A stretch of 64,000 nucleotides of DNA from Amia ocellicauda (taxonomy: Eukaryota > Chordata > Actinopteri > Amiiformes > Amiidae). How positions within the stretch are numbered: position 1 is the stretch's first letter; each line of letters begins with the position of its first letter. The stretch covers positions 7,667,676-7,731,675 of the forward strand of contig NC_089869.1 of assembly GCF_036373705.1 (NCBI RefSeq). The letters run 5' to 3'. Position numbers and translations under genes: made by a program. A model generated the notes under the pieces. The model did not search any database, was not told the DNA's origin, and was given only the letters and a program-made list of their open reading frames with translations. Of the stretch, positions 50,201 to 57,600 are shown piece after piece.

Positions 50201-51527
50201 GGAGAAACATCTCCCTTTGTCCTCAAATCAACTCTGTCTCACTTGTTTGTCTCCAGCCCAACTATGTGCTGCAGACAGAGGAGCACAGAGCCAGTCTGCT
50301 GTCGAAGTATCCCCCAGAGAAGCTGTATCAGGCGGAGAGGAACTACAACGCTGCCCAGGAGCTAGATGTGTCCATCTTGGAGGGAGATATCGTGGGAGTC
50401 ATAAAGCAACAGGATCCCATGGGCAGTCAGAACCGCTGGCTCATAGACAATGGAGGTACGTTACAACCATTCTTTGTTTGATATCTCCTGAATGCAACAC
50501 ACATCCATTTTGAACAGCTACTAAATTGAAAGTGTTGCCATTTTGTGTTTCAAATCTGTGGTTTCAGTTTTTACAATAAATGTTCCATAGTTTGTTGCCT
50601 TCAAATTTAGTTCTGGGTATAGTGTCTTTGCTCAGAGCCCCAGCTACTGCCCCACACTGACCCAGCTGTGTTCTTTCTGCTTCCAGTTGCTAAGGGCTTC
50701 ATGTACAGTTCGTTTCTGAAGCCTTACAATCCACGGAGGAGCCAATCAGACGTCTCCATAGGCAGCCACTCCTCAAACGAGTCGGGTTACGGGGGCTCCT
50801 CCCCGGTTTTCTCGCGGCAGAACAGCAGTAGCACCCTGACCTTCAACCAGGAGTGCACGGCCGTGACGTTTTCCGCCTCACAGGCCCAGAAGTCTGGCCC
50901 AGACTGCGTGGCACCACGGGACTCCCAGGCTTCGGCCCGCTCAACCCCCCAGGAGATCTCCTCTTCCCGCCGGGCCAACAACCGAGAGACTCAGTCGCCG
51001 AGCCAGACGAGCAGCAATCACAAGGACCTCTCGGACTCGGCGTCAGAAACGGACTCCTACCCCTCGCAGAAACCCCTCCACGCGGATCTGTCACAGGGGG
51101 GCGCTCAGGTGGACAGGTACAGCCAATCAGACGTGGCCTTCGGCTCTGTGATGCGCAGGAATGGGGACTGCGGGCTCTCGTACCAGAGGACATCTTCGTA
51201 TCTGTTGGAAAATTGCCCAGAACAAGAGGGCGAGTCCGATGGGAATCAGGTATGTGTGTCTCTTGTTTATTGTGACTAAAGAAAAGGATGTAGAAAAGGT
51301 TGCTTTGGAGTTTGGTTGCTTAACCTTTCTCTGTCTTCCAGATCTACTATGCCATCTACTCCTTCAGCGCCCGCTGTGCCAACGAGCTGAGCATATCTGC
51401 CCACCAGCGAGTGAAGATCCTGGAGTTTCACGACCTCAATGGCAACGAGGAGTGGTGGCTGGGCGAGGTGGAGGGCAGGCGAGGGTACGTCCCGTCCAAT
51501 TACATCAGAAAATCAGAGTACACCTGA
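23230..51527 (+). CDS. dnmbp: dnmbp, dynamin-binding protein (Tuba), long form, 16 coding exons
   Basis: A cytoplasmic scaffold and Cdc42 guanine-nucleotide exchange factor. In the characterised vertebrate protein the N-terminal SH3s bind dynamin, the DH domain loads Cdc42, the BAR domain binds curved membrane and the last SH3 binds actin regulators such as N-WASP/Ena-VASP. Sixteen exons with fully compatible phases give 4869 nt, or 1622 residues plus stop (human about 1577). Domains: SH3-1 about 1-60, SH3-2 69-127, SH3-3 147-203, SH3-4 239-295, proline-rich 300-735, coiled coil about 735-795, DH about 822-1012, BAR about 1043-1252, SH3-5 about 1330-1393, SH3-6 about 1558-1621. Signature strings match the family closely, for example [42 protein letters not shown] and [10 protein letters not shown]. 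No PH domain follows the DH, as expected for Tuba. An alternative first exon at 31882 probably yields a short form. Confidence 0.96.
23876..23998 (+). CDS. dnmbp: dnmbp coding exon 2 (end of SH3-1, start of SH3-2)
   Basis: Acceptor CTTTCAG before 23876, donor GAG|GTAATT after 23998. 123 nt, phase 1 in and phase 1 out, residues 49-90. Contains [13 protein letters not shown], which closes SH3-1, and [14 protein letters not shown], which opens SH3-2. Confidence 0.94.
24363..26477 (+). CDS. dnmbp: dnmbp coding exon 3 (SH3-2 end, SH3-3, SH3-4, proline-rich, coiled coil)
   Basis: A 2115-nt exon, residues 90-795, phase 1 in and out. It completes SH3-2 ([15 protein letters not shown]), encodes SH3-3 ([20 protein letters not shown] ... 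[15 protein letters not shown]) and SH3-4 ([18 protein letters not shown] ... [15 protein letters not shown]), then a long disordered Ser/Pro-rich region with SH3-ligand strings ([33 protein letters not shown]). It ends in an acidic predicted coiled coil ([20 protein letters not shown]). Acceptor TTTCAG, donor ACAG|GTAAGA. The open frame extends a little upstream of the acceptor, but that part is intronic. The SH3 parts are well conserved while the middle is diverged, as is usual for Tuba. Confidence 0.95.
26478..28254 (+). other. dnmbp: dnmbp intron 3, first part
   Basis: AT-rich intron sequence. No exon with splice signals or recognisable repeat was seen. Confidence 0.5.
28255..28369 (+). 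CDS. Weak candidate alternative first exon within dnmbp intron 3
   Basis: ATG at 28255 in a strong context (AAACATGG) opens a frame starting [18 protein letters not shown] and reaching a donor CCAG|GTAGGA at 28369/28370. The donor falls in phase 1, the phase needed to join the dnmbp DH exon at 42074. The peptide would be about 38 residues plus the shared remainder. Against it, one in three random donors has this phase, I recognise no domain, and the string [12 protein letters not shown] vaguely recalls degraded non-LTR reverse transcriptase, so it may be a retrotransposon relic. Confidence 0.2.
28370..31730 (+). other. dnmbp: dnmbp intron 3, sequence upstream of the alternative exon
   Basis: No coding exon. 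The last 250 bp before 31740 would be the proximal promoter if the alternative exon is real. A TATAA-type string (GAGTTATAAACACC) lies near 31490-31503, and GC content rises from about 31500. Confidence 0.45.
31785..31847 (+). promoter_or_regulatory. Upstream open reading frame before the alternative dnmbp start
   Basis: ATG at 31785 opens a 20-codon frame ([13 protein letters not shown]...) ending TAA at 31845-31847. It is out of frame with, and ends before, the proposed main start at 31882. Another out-of-frame ATG lies at 31826. If the alternative transcript starts upstream, these could dampen or regulate its translation. Inference only. Confidence 0.35.
31882..32614 (+). CDS. dnmbp: Alternative first coding exon of dnmbp (WEYER-repeat N-terminus)
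   Basis: A GC-rich 0.73-kb open frame in the middle of the 15.6-kb intron 3. From ATG 31882 it gives 244 residues and then a donor CAAG|GTAAAC at 32614/32615 in phase 1, matching the DH exon acceptor at 42073. The junction codon G+AG yields Glu, as in the long form, giving KKMQ-EMTLLS. A second in-frame ATG at 31933 (CACCATGG, near-ideal context) would start at MDDWEYERN. Four repeats centred on Trp 21, 41, 62 and 83 (DWEYER, DWEQER, NWEYER, NWEYED) are spaced 20-21 residues apart. Weaker copies follow at W117 and W154, then Tyr/Arg/Asp-rich sequence. The predicted product is about 1072 residues, with this domain replacing all four N-terminal SH3s. The upstream GC-rich leader supports its own promoter. 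I do not recognise the repeat as a named domain. Confidence 0.75.
33135..33187. repeat. TA microsatellite followed by poly-T
   Basis: A (TA)n run of about 35 bases followed by about 17 T. Intronic. Confidence 0.9.
38181..38206. repeat. GT microsatellite
   Basis: A (GT)n run of about 26 bases followed by TATATG, intronic in dnmbp. Confidence 0.85.
42074..42267 (+). CDS. dnmbp: dnmbp coding exon 4 (start of DH domain; shared by long and short forms)
   Basis: Acceptor TGCTTTCAG, phase 1 in, phase 0 out, donor ACAG|GTACCA. Residues 795-859. Begins [10 protein letters not shown] and contains the DH first conserved region ([17 protein letters not shown]). The open frame continues upstream of the acceptor, but that part is intronic. 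Confidence 0.95.
42598..42697 (+). CDS. dnmbp: dnmbp coding exon 5 (DH)
   Basis: 100 nt, phase 0 in, phase 1 out. Acceptor TATGTAG, donor ATAG|GTATGT. Encodes [20 protein letters not shown] and the following DH helix (residues 860-893). Confidence 0.94.
42698..43544 (+). other. dnmbp: dnmbp intron 5
   Basis: No exon. Around 43370-43410 lies a string (CATTTGTCAGATGCCTTTAT, then CCAAGGTGACCTTACAG) resembling the short motif dispersed through many fish genomes (CATTTAGCAGATGCTTTTAT type). It may be a repeat fragment. Confidence 0.5.
43371..43411. repeat. Fragment resembling a dispersed fish repeat motif
   Basis: Sequence CATTTGTCAGATGCCTTTAT followed by CCAAGGTGACCTTACAG. From general knowledge a close variant of this motif recurs across fish genomes. 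No borders are visible. Confidence 0.35.
43545..43692 (+). CDS. dnmbp: dnmbp coding exon 6 (DH)
   Basis: 148 nt, phase 1 in, phase 2 out. Acceptor TTTGACAG, donor TGAG|GTAAAA. Encodes [20 protein letters not shown] and [20 protein letters not shown], residues 893-941. Confidence 0.94.
43693..46891 (+). other. dnmbp: dnmbp intron 6
   Basis: About 3.2 kb. It contains a Tc1-type terminal repeat relic at 44814-44945. The minus-strand open frame at 45094-45387 shows no transposase features and is probably chance. No exon seen. Confidence 0.5.
44814..44945 (+). mobile_element. Truncated Tc1-type element, one end only
   Basis: After a TA the sequence reads CACTACCAGTCAAAAGTTTT AGAACACC, followed by TTTTTATTGAAATT and CCCAATGTACTCTGAAAGCATAGAAC. 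From general knowledge this is the terminal repeat and subterminal sequence of a fish Tc1 lineage different from copies A and B. No matching opposite end or transposase frame is found downstream, so it is an old fragment. Confidence 0.65.
46892..46909 (+). CDS. dnmbp: dnmbp coding exon 7, 18-nt microexon (DH)
   Basis: The reading frame requires a short piece between exon 6 (phase 2 out) and exon 8 (needs TG carried in). An 18-nt segment here has a strong polypyrimidine tract and CACAG acceptor on the left and GTG|GTAAGT on the right. Joined, it reads [17 protein letters not shown], aligning with the family pattern ...SLYNEWG.TNYINLG. Alternative acceptor choice at the next CAG breaks the frame. 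As a multiple of three it could be skipped without a frameshift, which would delete six residues from the DH fold. Confidence 0.88.
46910..47875 (+). other. dnmbp: dnmbp intron 7
   Basis: No exon or recognised repeat. A T-rich run lies near 47265-47291. Confidence 0.5.
47876..48075 (+). CDS. dnmbp: dnmbp coding exon 8 (DH core)
   Basis: 200 nt, phase 2 in, phase 1 out. Acceptor GAAACAG, donor CTGG|GTAAGG. Encodes the DH signature [18 protein letters not shown], the helix that contacts the GTPase switch regions, then [16 protein letters not shown]. Residues 948-1015. Confidence 0.95.
48305..48435 (+). CDS. dnmbp: dnmbp coding exon 9 (DH-BAR linker)
   Basis: 131 nt, phase 1 in, phase 0 out. 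Acceptor CTTCAG, donor ACAG|GTTAGT. Encodes [20 protein letters not shown] and [18 protein letters not shown], residues 1015-1058, a strongly conserved Tuba segment between DH and BAR. Confidence 0.94.
48666..48770 (+). CDS. dnmbp: dnmbp coding exon 10 (BAR)
   Basis: 105 nt, phase 0 both sides. Acceptor CTCCAG, donor CCGG|GTGGGT. Encodes [20 protein letters not shown] and ends SLYLQHIR (residues 1059-1093), the first BAR helix. Confidence 0.94.
48955..49083 (+). CDS. dnmbp: dnmbp coding exon 11 (BAR)
   Basis: 129 nt, phase 0 both sides. Acceptor TTCCAG, donor TTT|GTAAGT. Encodes [20 protein letters not shown] to KQFTQF, residues 1094-1136. Confidence 0.93.
49322..49654 (+). CDS. dnmbp: dnmbp coding exon 12 (BAR core)
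   Basis: 333 nt, phase 0 both sides. Acceptor CTCCAG, donor ACAG|GTGGGT. Encodes [26 protein letters not shown]-type helix and [20 protein letters not shown] (residues 1137-1247). The exon is notably GC-richer than flanking introns. Confidence 0.95.
49908..50087 (+). CDS. dnmbp: dnmbp coding exon 13 (BAR end)
   Basis: 180 nt, phase 0 both sides. Acceptor CCCCAG, donor CCCG|GTGAGT. Encodes [20 protein letters not shown] and [14 protein letters not shown] (residues 1248-1307), ending the BAR domain. Confidence 0.94.
50257..50455 (+). CDS. dnmbp: dnmbp coding exon 14 (SH3-5)
   Basis: 199 nt, phase 0 in, phase 1 out. Acceptor CTCCAG, donor GGAG|GTACGT. Encodes [40 protein letters not shown] and NRWLIDNG, residues 1308-1374: most of SH3-5. 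Confidence 0.95.
50687..51249 (+). CDS. dnmbp: dnmbp coding exon 15 (end of SH3-5 and Ser-rich linker)
   Basis: 563 nt, phase 1 in, phase 0 out. Acceptor TTCCAG, donor TCAG|GTATGT. Closes SH3-5 ([20 protein letters not shown]) and then encodes a Ser/Gln/Asp-rich linker ([30 protein letters not shown]), residues 1374-1561. Long antisense frames over this exon are compositional shadows. Confidence 0.94.
51342..51527 (+). CDS. dnmbp: dnmbp coding exon 16 (SH3-6 and stop)
   Basis: Acceptor CTTCCAG, phase 0. Encodes [20 protein letters not shown] to [14 protein letters not shown], then TGA at 51525-51527. Contains the SH3 hallmarks ALYDF-like YSF, the WW pair ([10 protein letters not shown]) and the YVPSNYI C-terminal strand. 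In mammals this SH3 binds N-WASP and related actin regulators. Confidence 0.96.
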   Translation: MYYAIYSFSARCANELSISAHQRVKILEFHDLNGNEEWWLGEVEGRRGYVPSNYIRKSEYT

Positions 51528-52818
51528 AGAGCCAGCCAGTGGGAAGAGCCACTGAATCAAACTACCAACCAGGACTGGTGCCTTATTTATACAGAGAATC
51601 TTTTCTCCTTGGAGTTGCAAGTGCTTCTTGGGACCTTTCAGTGCTGCTGATACTATACAACAGATGATATATTTATAGTTCTTCGACATTTGTATCTTTT
51701 GAAGCGTATCTTCCTCCGTACTCGCGCGAGGACGCCACCGGAAGCCGAGCCAGACCTCGAGTTTGGTTTGGTTTGGGATTGGAGTTCCGTAAGCTGTTAT
51801 TTTGGAAACTCACCAGTGTTACAAAACTACGATACACAGAACAAAGTACAAGTGTGGAAATAGTGAATTTACAAATCTAAAAGGGATTGTGCTTTTATTT
51901 GTCAGCTTTCTTACCAGGTATTTGCATCATTTATAAGAATGGTTACCTTTCATTTTCTGCAGTTATTGAAAATGTACAAATACTTCACCAGTTTCCAGGT
52001 CATTGGTGCATGTTTGAGCAAACATAGATCCATGGACTTGTGATTTACATGAATAGCGAGGAACGCATAAGTAATGTACAAGAGAGTGAAACACTGGATT
52101 AAAGATTGTTCGAGAGGTAGGGCTTGCCAAAAGGAAATCCGTCTTCTGGTTGGTGACAGTAGTAAAAGTCGTGAAACACAGTTGATCGAGCCTAGTAAAT
52201 AACATCAACTTGTGCACTTAAGTAACCTGCTGTTCTACAGACGTCTCGGAGGCTGTGGCTTTTAACCAGACGCCAGGAACCAGGTGGAAGGGGATCTGAG
52301 AATTTGGCACAGTGTTAATGCATAGTGGTACAATACACATGGGCACTGATGCTTTTCTTCTGTTGGCCTCTGAATTAAGCCTTAGATAAGCAGATGTAAT
52401 GTACTCTATCAAGAGATACTTTAAGCCATGAAGTTACACTCGTGGCTTAAATTGTTCCTCTTCTCCTGATCCAGTTGGAAGAGGAACCGAAAAAGTGCAG
52501 AACCAGGTGCTGGTTTTAAGCCTAAGCTTAAGAAAAGCGAATCCCACAAAATATGTTTTAAGCATGCCAAAAATGCAAAATATTTTTGCAGAATATTCCA
52601 TATTTTGTTGTTAAAAATCTAAAGATTCAAATCCTGTCTGTATTTTTTTTTTTGCCAAAACCAGGCTTTGGTTATCAACTGTAAGTCTGGTGAAGATGGC
52701 ATTTGGCAGAACAGTGGATTTTGCTTTGTCAGACATAATGTTTAATTTCCAAAATATCTATGCTGCAAACTGAGAATGTGTTCACTTCAGTGTCAAGTGA
52801 TTTGTTTTTTCTCATCTG

Positions 52819-52824
52819 AATAAA
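52819..52824 (+). terminator. dnmbp: Possible proximal poly(A) signal of dnmbp
   Basis: Canonical AATAAA about 1.3 kb after the stop, ahead of the AT repeat. Confidence 0.4.
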
Positions 52825-52965
52825 GCAGTTCAGCTGACATCCATTTCGGCAGGTTTGGTTTTCAATGTTGAGCTGTTTCAAAGTCAGTCTTCCTCTCTGC
52901 CTCCAGTTTATTGCACGTCTCCAAAGCATTCAAGAATGTTGTGTTTTTTTTTTTGTTTTTTTTTA

Positions 52966-53042
<77 letters not shown>
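52966..53042. repeat. AT microsatellite in dnmbp 3' UTR (about 77 bp)
   Basis: Nearly pure (AT)n after a T-rich stretch. It lies between the two candidate poly(A) signals, so it would be transcribed only in the long 3' UTR and is self-complementary. Confidence 0.95.
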
Positions 53043-53045
<3 letters not shown>

Positions 53046-53616
53046 TTATTTTTACTACATTTAATACAGTACTGCCTCACTGGGGATTTATATGTGCTGC
53101 TGCAGTAGCCATCAAAAGAAGCTGAAACTCATTAAAGAAGATGATACTTCCATTGGTAAGAACAAAACACTTTGCTTTGCTCAATGGAGGCCGTGACCAT
53201 TTTTAATGTTCTGTGTGATTCCTCTAAGCACGACACACACACTATGAATTTGGTATTGATTATGATTGCATTTTGTGTGATTATCACCCTTCTCATAGAT
53301 AATTTAAAATGTCCATGACTAACAGTGAAGAAGCATGAGGTGTTAAAGGACATTCCTGTTTTTGAATGAAAATTAGGAAGAAAGCTAAGCTAGGTATATT
53401 CAAAGAAAATCCTTTTGCTTTCTTGGGTCTTAGAAAGTGCTTTTCTTCAAGAGTAGACCAGGAACCTCCACAATATCTTGTAACAACCGTTTATCTTTGT
53501 GAAAATGGGATGCATTATTTCATCATTTGGCACGCTACTGAAAACAAAACTGTATGATAATGTTTTATAAAAGACTTGTAAAAAATACAAATGTATATTT
53601 TTATCCTTGTGCTTTG

Positions 53617-53622
53617 AATAAA
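53617..53622 (+). terminator. dnmbp: Likely distal poly(A) signal of dnmbp
   Basis: Canonical AATAAA followed within 30 bases by GT-rich sequence (TGGTTTAACTTGGTTTAACG TGTGTG), the usual downstream element. About 1 kb before the habp2 start codon. Confidence 0.6.
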
Positions 53623-53933
53623 ACTCCAGCTGACTGGTTTAACTTGGTTTAACGTGTGTGTTTAGAAGCTAAGCTGTTTTGCAGACACATTGCAATACAT
53701 TTACATGGCAAAATTAGGCTTTATTTTTCCAGATATCTTGGGATATTACATAAAAAAAGCATTGATTTTTTTTTCTTCTTTCCTCTGACTGTGTTCATTT
53801 TATTGACATCTTATTCCATCTTGCCTGTCCATAGATTTCAAACAGCTGAAGATGGGTGAGAATTACAGTTCAGCATCAGAATTTAGAGAAAATTGAACAA
53901 AGACTTATTGACAAAACAAAACAAGAGGCCCCG

Positions 53934-54080
53934 TTAAGAACATAAGAAAGTTTACAATCGAGAGGAGGCCATTCGACCCATCATGCTTGTTTGGTGTCCA
54001 TTAATAACTAAGAGATCCAAGGATTCTATCCAGTTTTTTCTAATATTTTCCCAGTACAATTTTAAATCTGCATACAAAGG
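53934..54080 (+). repeat. Second copy of the AACATAAGAA dispersed repeat head
   Basis: Starts TTAAGAACATAAGAAAGTTT, continues GAGAGGAGGCCATTCGACCC and AGATCCAAGGATTCTATCCA, matching the repeat at 2662-2980 apart from a ~33-bp segment missing there. It is cut off after about 145 bp. It lies in the dnmbp-habp2 spacer. Confidence 0.65.
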
Positions 54081-54510
54081 TAGACTATTTTCTTGTCTGT
54101 TTACTTGACATGTATGTCACTGGCTTCCAACTCTGCACTATGAACTATCCTTCATATTGCCTTTGTTGGACATCTAGCCAAAAGAAAATCATTAATTTGA
54201 GGTTCATTTTTCCAAAGTCCTGTTTTTGTTTAACCAAATGTGTTATTCAAAATTCTTCTACATTTCTATGTTGCAGTTTAAACACATTTAAACAGTCCTG
54301 TCATTGTTTTATTACATAATACACTAAGCTCACAAAAAAGCAAAATTCTTTATGGACCAAAGAGGTGTTTTCATTAAACCAGCTACATTTCGGGTGAGTT
54401 TGCTTATTTTATCAGTCTCGGGTCATTGACCCATTTAGCCAGTATTTGAAAAACTACTGATTGGCTGAAGATAATGAAGATCAACGAGGAAGACGAATGA
54501 CTGCAGTAAC

Positions 54511-54532
54511 TTTAAAATATCAAAGGTTAAAG
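54511..54532 (+). promoter_or_regulatory. habp2: Possible habp2 core promoter: TATA-like and nuclear-receptor-like sites
   Basis: TTTAAAATAT (54511-54520) is immediately followed by CAAAGGTTAAAG, about 80-95 bp before the ATG. The second string resembles half-sites bound by liver factors such as HNF4, which would suit a plasma protein made in liver. Short AT-rich motifs arise easily, so this is a suggestion only. Confidence 0.25.
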
Positions 54533-54607
54533 TAGAAAAGCACTCGTGCCTACTCTAAGGTACTGTGGCAGTTTGGTTCTTTTTGCAAGCTGCACAAACC
54601 ATTTAAA

Positions 54608-54676
54608 ATGGCTAATAAAATAGGCATTCTGTGCTTCAGTCTGATAGTTTTTACTTTTTTGATTCCTCCTACCTCT
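54608..54676 (+). CDS. habp2: habp2 coding exon 1 (signal peptide)
   Basis: ATG at 54608 (AAAATGG context). 23 codons [20 protein letters not shown] then PTS, donor TCT|GTAAGT, phase 0. A classical hydrophobic secretion signal. No other nearby ATG gives one. Confidence 0.88.
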
Positions 54677-57600
54677 GTAAGTATAGCAAAATCATTTTCT
54701 ATTTTCTAATGTTTAAATTTGTTTATGATCGTTGTCTAATTGTTGATTATACGAACAAAACAAAATGCTTCCAATGCACTTTGTAAATATATTATCTGAA
54801 TCTTTTTGGTTCTAAATTGTGTGGAGTATTTTTTATTTTTTCCCTGTAGATGTACATGTAACCTGGGAGACCAACTTTTTGAAATAAAATATTTTATTAT
54901 AATAACTTCCTTCCTTTTACAGGTAAAATGAGCCCTTTAAGTCTGCAACCCTTAAGACTTTTTTGTGATTTGTTTTATTTATTTTTTATAAATATTTAGA
55001 TTTAGATTTCAATTGACATAATTCACGTATTTAGTTAAATATCACCACAGAAATAAAAGTGTGTAGTGCATAACAAAGGTTTGTGTTTTTCTCAAAACCT
55101 AGAAAGCAGACGATAATAAATCATTCATATTTTCATGCAGGCTGGCATTCTAGATTTCGTAAAAGGTTTGACTGATGGTAAGTAGTTTTTGTATGGAATT
55201 ATCTATCTAATTATAGTACTGACACAGAACTATGAGAGAAAAGGTTTACATCATCCCATGCCATTTATTGACTTCCAACTGATCCCAAACAAATGTTATG
55301 TCCAAGCCATTGTTCTCAAATGTCTTCAGCCAAATTGGTGCTAGAAAGAGGATTGTAAGTCACAGTTTAAATTAAAAAAAAAAAGTGATCCTAATATAAG
55401 TCACAAGTGAAATGCAATTATATTACATTGCTGCTTTCCTTTTAATCTTGCTGTTGTTCCCCCGCTGTCCACAAAGATGTCATTTTTACAAAAGAACGTT
55501 TTGCTGTTTTCTGTTGTTCAGCACTCCTCGAGAATGAGGAGAATGATGAATCAGACGATCATCCAGAAATTGAGGAAATTAGTCTCGACTGGCTTTACAA
55601 ACTCCTTGGTGATACTGCAGGTAAAGGACTATGACAGTATTGGTCATAGACGTGAACTTCCATTATTAGATGTAGTTTCAATGCTTGCATCCTGTGCCCT
55701 TCTCCTATCCAGCCCCTATGGAACACCCTATATTCCCTATTTGACCGTCGTCTTGCCTTAATTATTATCCTCATGGTCCTAGAAACATGGTATTAATCCG
55801 AGTTTTCCACCCTGTCAGTTACAAGTGAGATTTTGTTGTGTTTATTCTCCTGTGAACTTCCTGTGGGGCTAACATGTTGGTTTTGAAGCGAGGGGTATGT
55901 TGTCTTTTGTTGTTTTGCAGGCAAATCGAAAACAGGTACCGAACAACTTCCAAAGTAGGTCTGTAACCACAGAGTTGGAGTTGCTATGAAGCCATTTTGC
56001 TTCCTGTCTGTCTTTCCAAAAATAACGGTGAAGAAGGCACTTGAATGTTACACAGTACAAAACTAAAACGTTGTACAATTATGGTAGACAAACTCATCAC
56101 AGGACCGCCAGATCCTTATGTCTCTTACACCTTTTATTTTTATAAGTTGAGTTTTATTTTCAGGTTCTTGTAACCCTAACCCTTGCGAGAACAATGGGGT
56201 GTGTGAAATGAAGAGAGGCCGATACAAATGCAAGTGCAAGGAACCCTTCAAAGGAAGATACTGTCAGAAAGGTGCCGTCTTCAAAACCAATCTCTTACCT
56301 GTGTCTGTGTTGTTTTTAAATTCTGTGGATTTATGTTTTCTTCTTTATTTCTTCCAGTTCACAACTTCTGTAGGGGGTCAAGATGTAGGCATGGAGAGTG
56401 TGTGTTGACCACAACACCTCCTTACCATGAATGCAAATGCAAAGAACCTTTTAAGCCGCCTAAATGTAGAACATGTAAGTAAATGATAAAACAAATATTT
56501 TAAGAATATATGTATACGTGTGTATGTATATCATCATCATCATCAGCAGCAGCAGCATTTATCGGTCCACTGCTGGATGAAGGCCTCCCCAAGATGTCTC
56601 CACTTGACTGTATTTGTATGTATATACATGTAATATGTTGACACATACTTCTTTAATTATTTGTCCAAGCATCAGGAGTATATATTCAGATTAGGGTATG
56701 GTTTTACATATTTATCTTTACATTTGTTTTGAGTGTGACCACAAGCATTTAAACACAAACAAAGCAATTTTCTGAAACTCTCTTATTTGCCATCTTAATC
56801 ATTGTCTCTCCTTTGTTCAATAGCCTCCCCGTGCCACCCAAGTCCTTGTAAGAATGGAGGAGTGTGTCACAAGGGGAGAAATATGTCAACATTCTCCTGC
56901 ACCTGCCCGAAGCCATTCAAGGGGACGTTTTGTGAAATTGGTAAACAGTGTTAAATCTTTACAAGTGCATCCCACAGGTCTACGACATTTCATCACGGAC
57001 AGTTCTTCACACTCATTTAATCAAGAGGTACATTTCATCACCAGCAACAATGCATCACCAATTTGCATATCCACTTAGATATTACATACGGACTATCTCT
57101 TTTGATTTAGATTTTTATCAGTTGACTATGCCACCATTATTTAATGTTGTATATAAGGGAAATCGAATATTTAACAAATACTGAAACCACCCCACACAAG
57201 TCCCCTTCGGTTAAAGGAAGAATATTGAAGTGTAATTTAAAAAGATGCCCCAAAGAGCAGTTTTTTCACACAGTAGAATACAATTAATAAATAGGTCAGA
57301 TAAAAGAGCAGACAATAACATTTCATTGTATTAATCTTCCATTTCTAAATTTATATTTTTTTACAGGCCTCGTTATTTTTATAAAGTAACAAGTAAAAGA
57401 TGTATTTCCCATTTTTAGTTTAATATACTATGTATAAACTGCTTTACTTTGTAAAATATAACACGTAAATAATTGTGCTATAGCCTTATTTTAAACACAC
57501 CCCCTCCTCCCCGTTTCTCTCCCTTTCTCTCTCTCTCTCATGACTAGTTAAAATAAATGCAATAAAAACAAAAATCGATAAAAAGGGTGATATTAAAAAT

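Larger units (their letters stand above)
51528..53640 (+). other. dnmbp: dnmbp 3' untranslated region
   Basis: About 2.1 kb without a supportable coding frame between the stop and an AATAAA at 53617-53622. An earlier AATAAA at 52819-52824 could give a shorter transcript. The segment includes a 77-bp AT microsatellite between the two signals. The extent is inferred from signals, with no transcript evidence. Confidence 0.6.

Noticed and set aside
50843..51275. Overlapping long frames on both strands over dnmbp exon 15
   Set aside because: GC-rich Ser-codon composition produces long frames. The exon 14-15-16 phase fixes the true frame.
52862..53108. Tyr-Ile repeat proteins on both strands
   Set aside because: Translation of the AT microsatellite.
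55936..55958. Longer version of habp2 exon 4
   Set aside because: It runs into TAG (AAG TAG) before any phase-correct donor; an alternative donor at AAA|GTAGGT gives phase 2, and the following exon would then read a stop.
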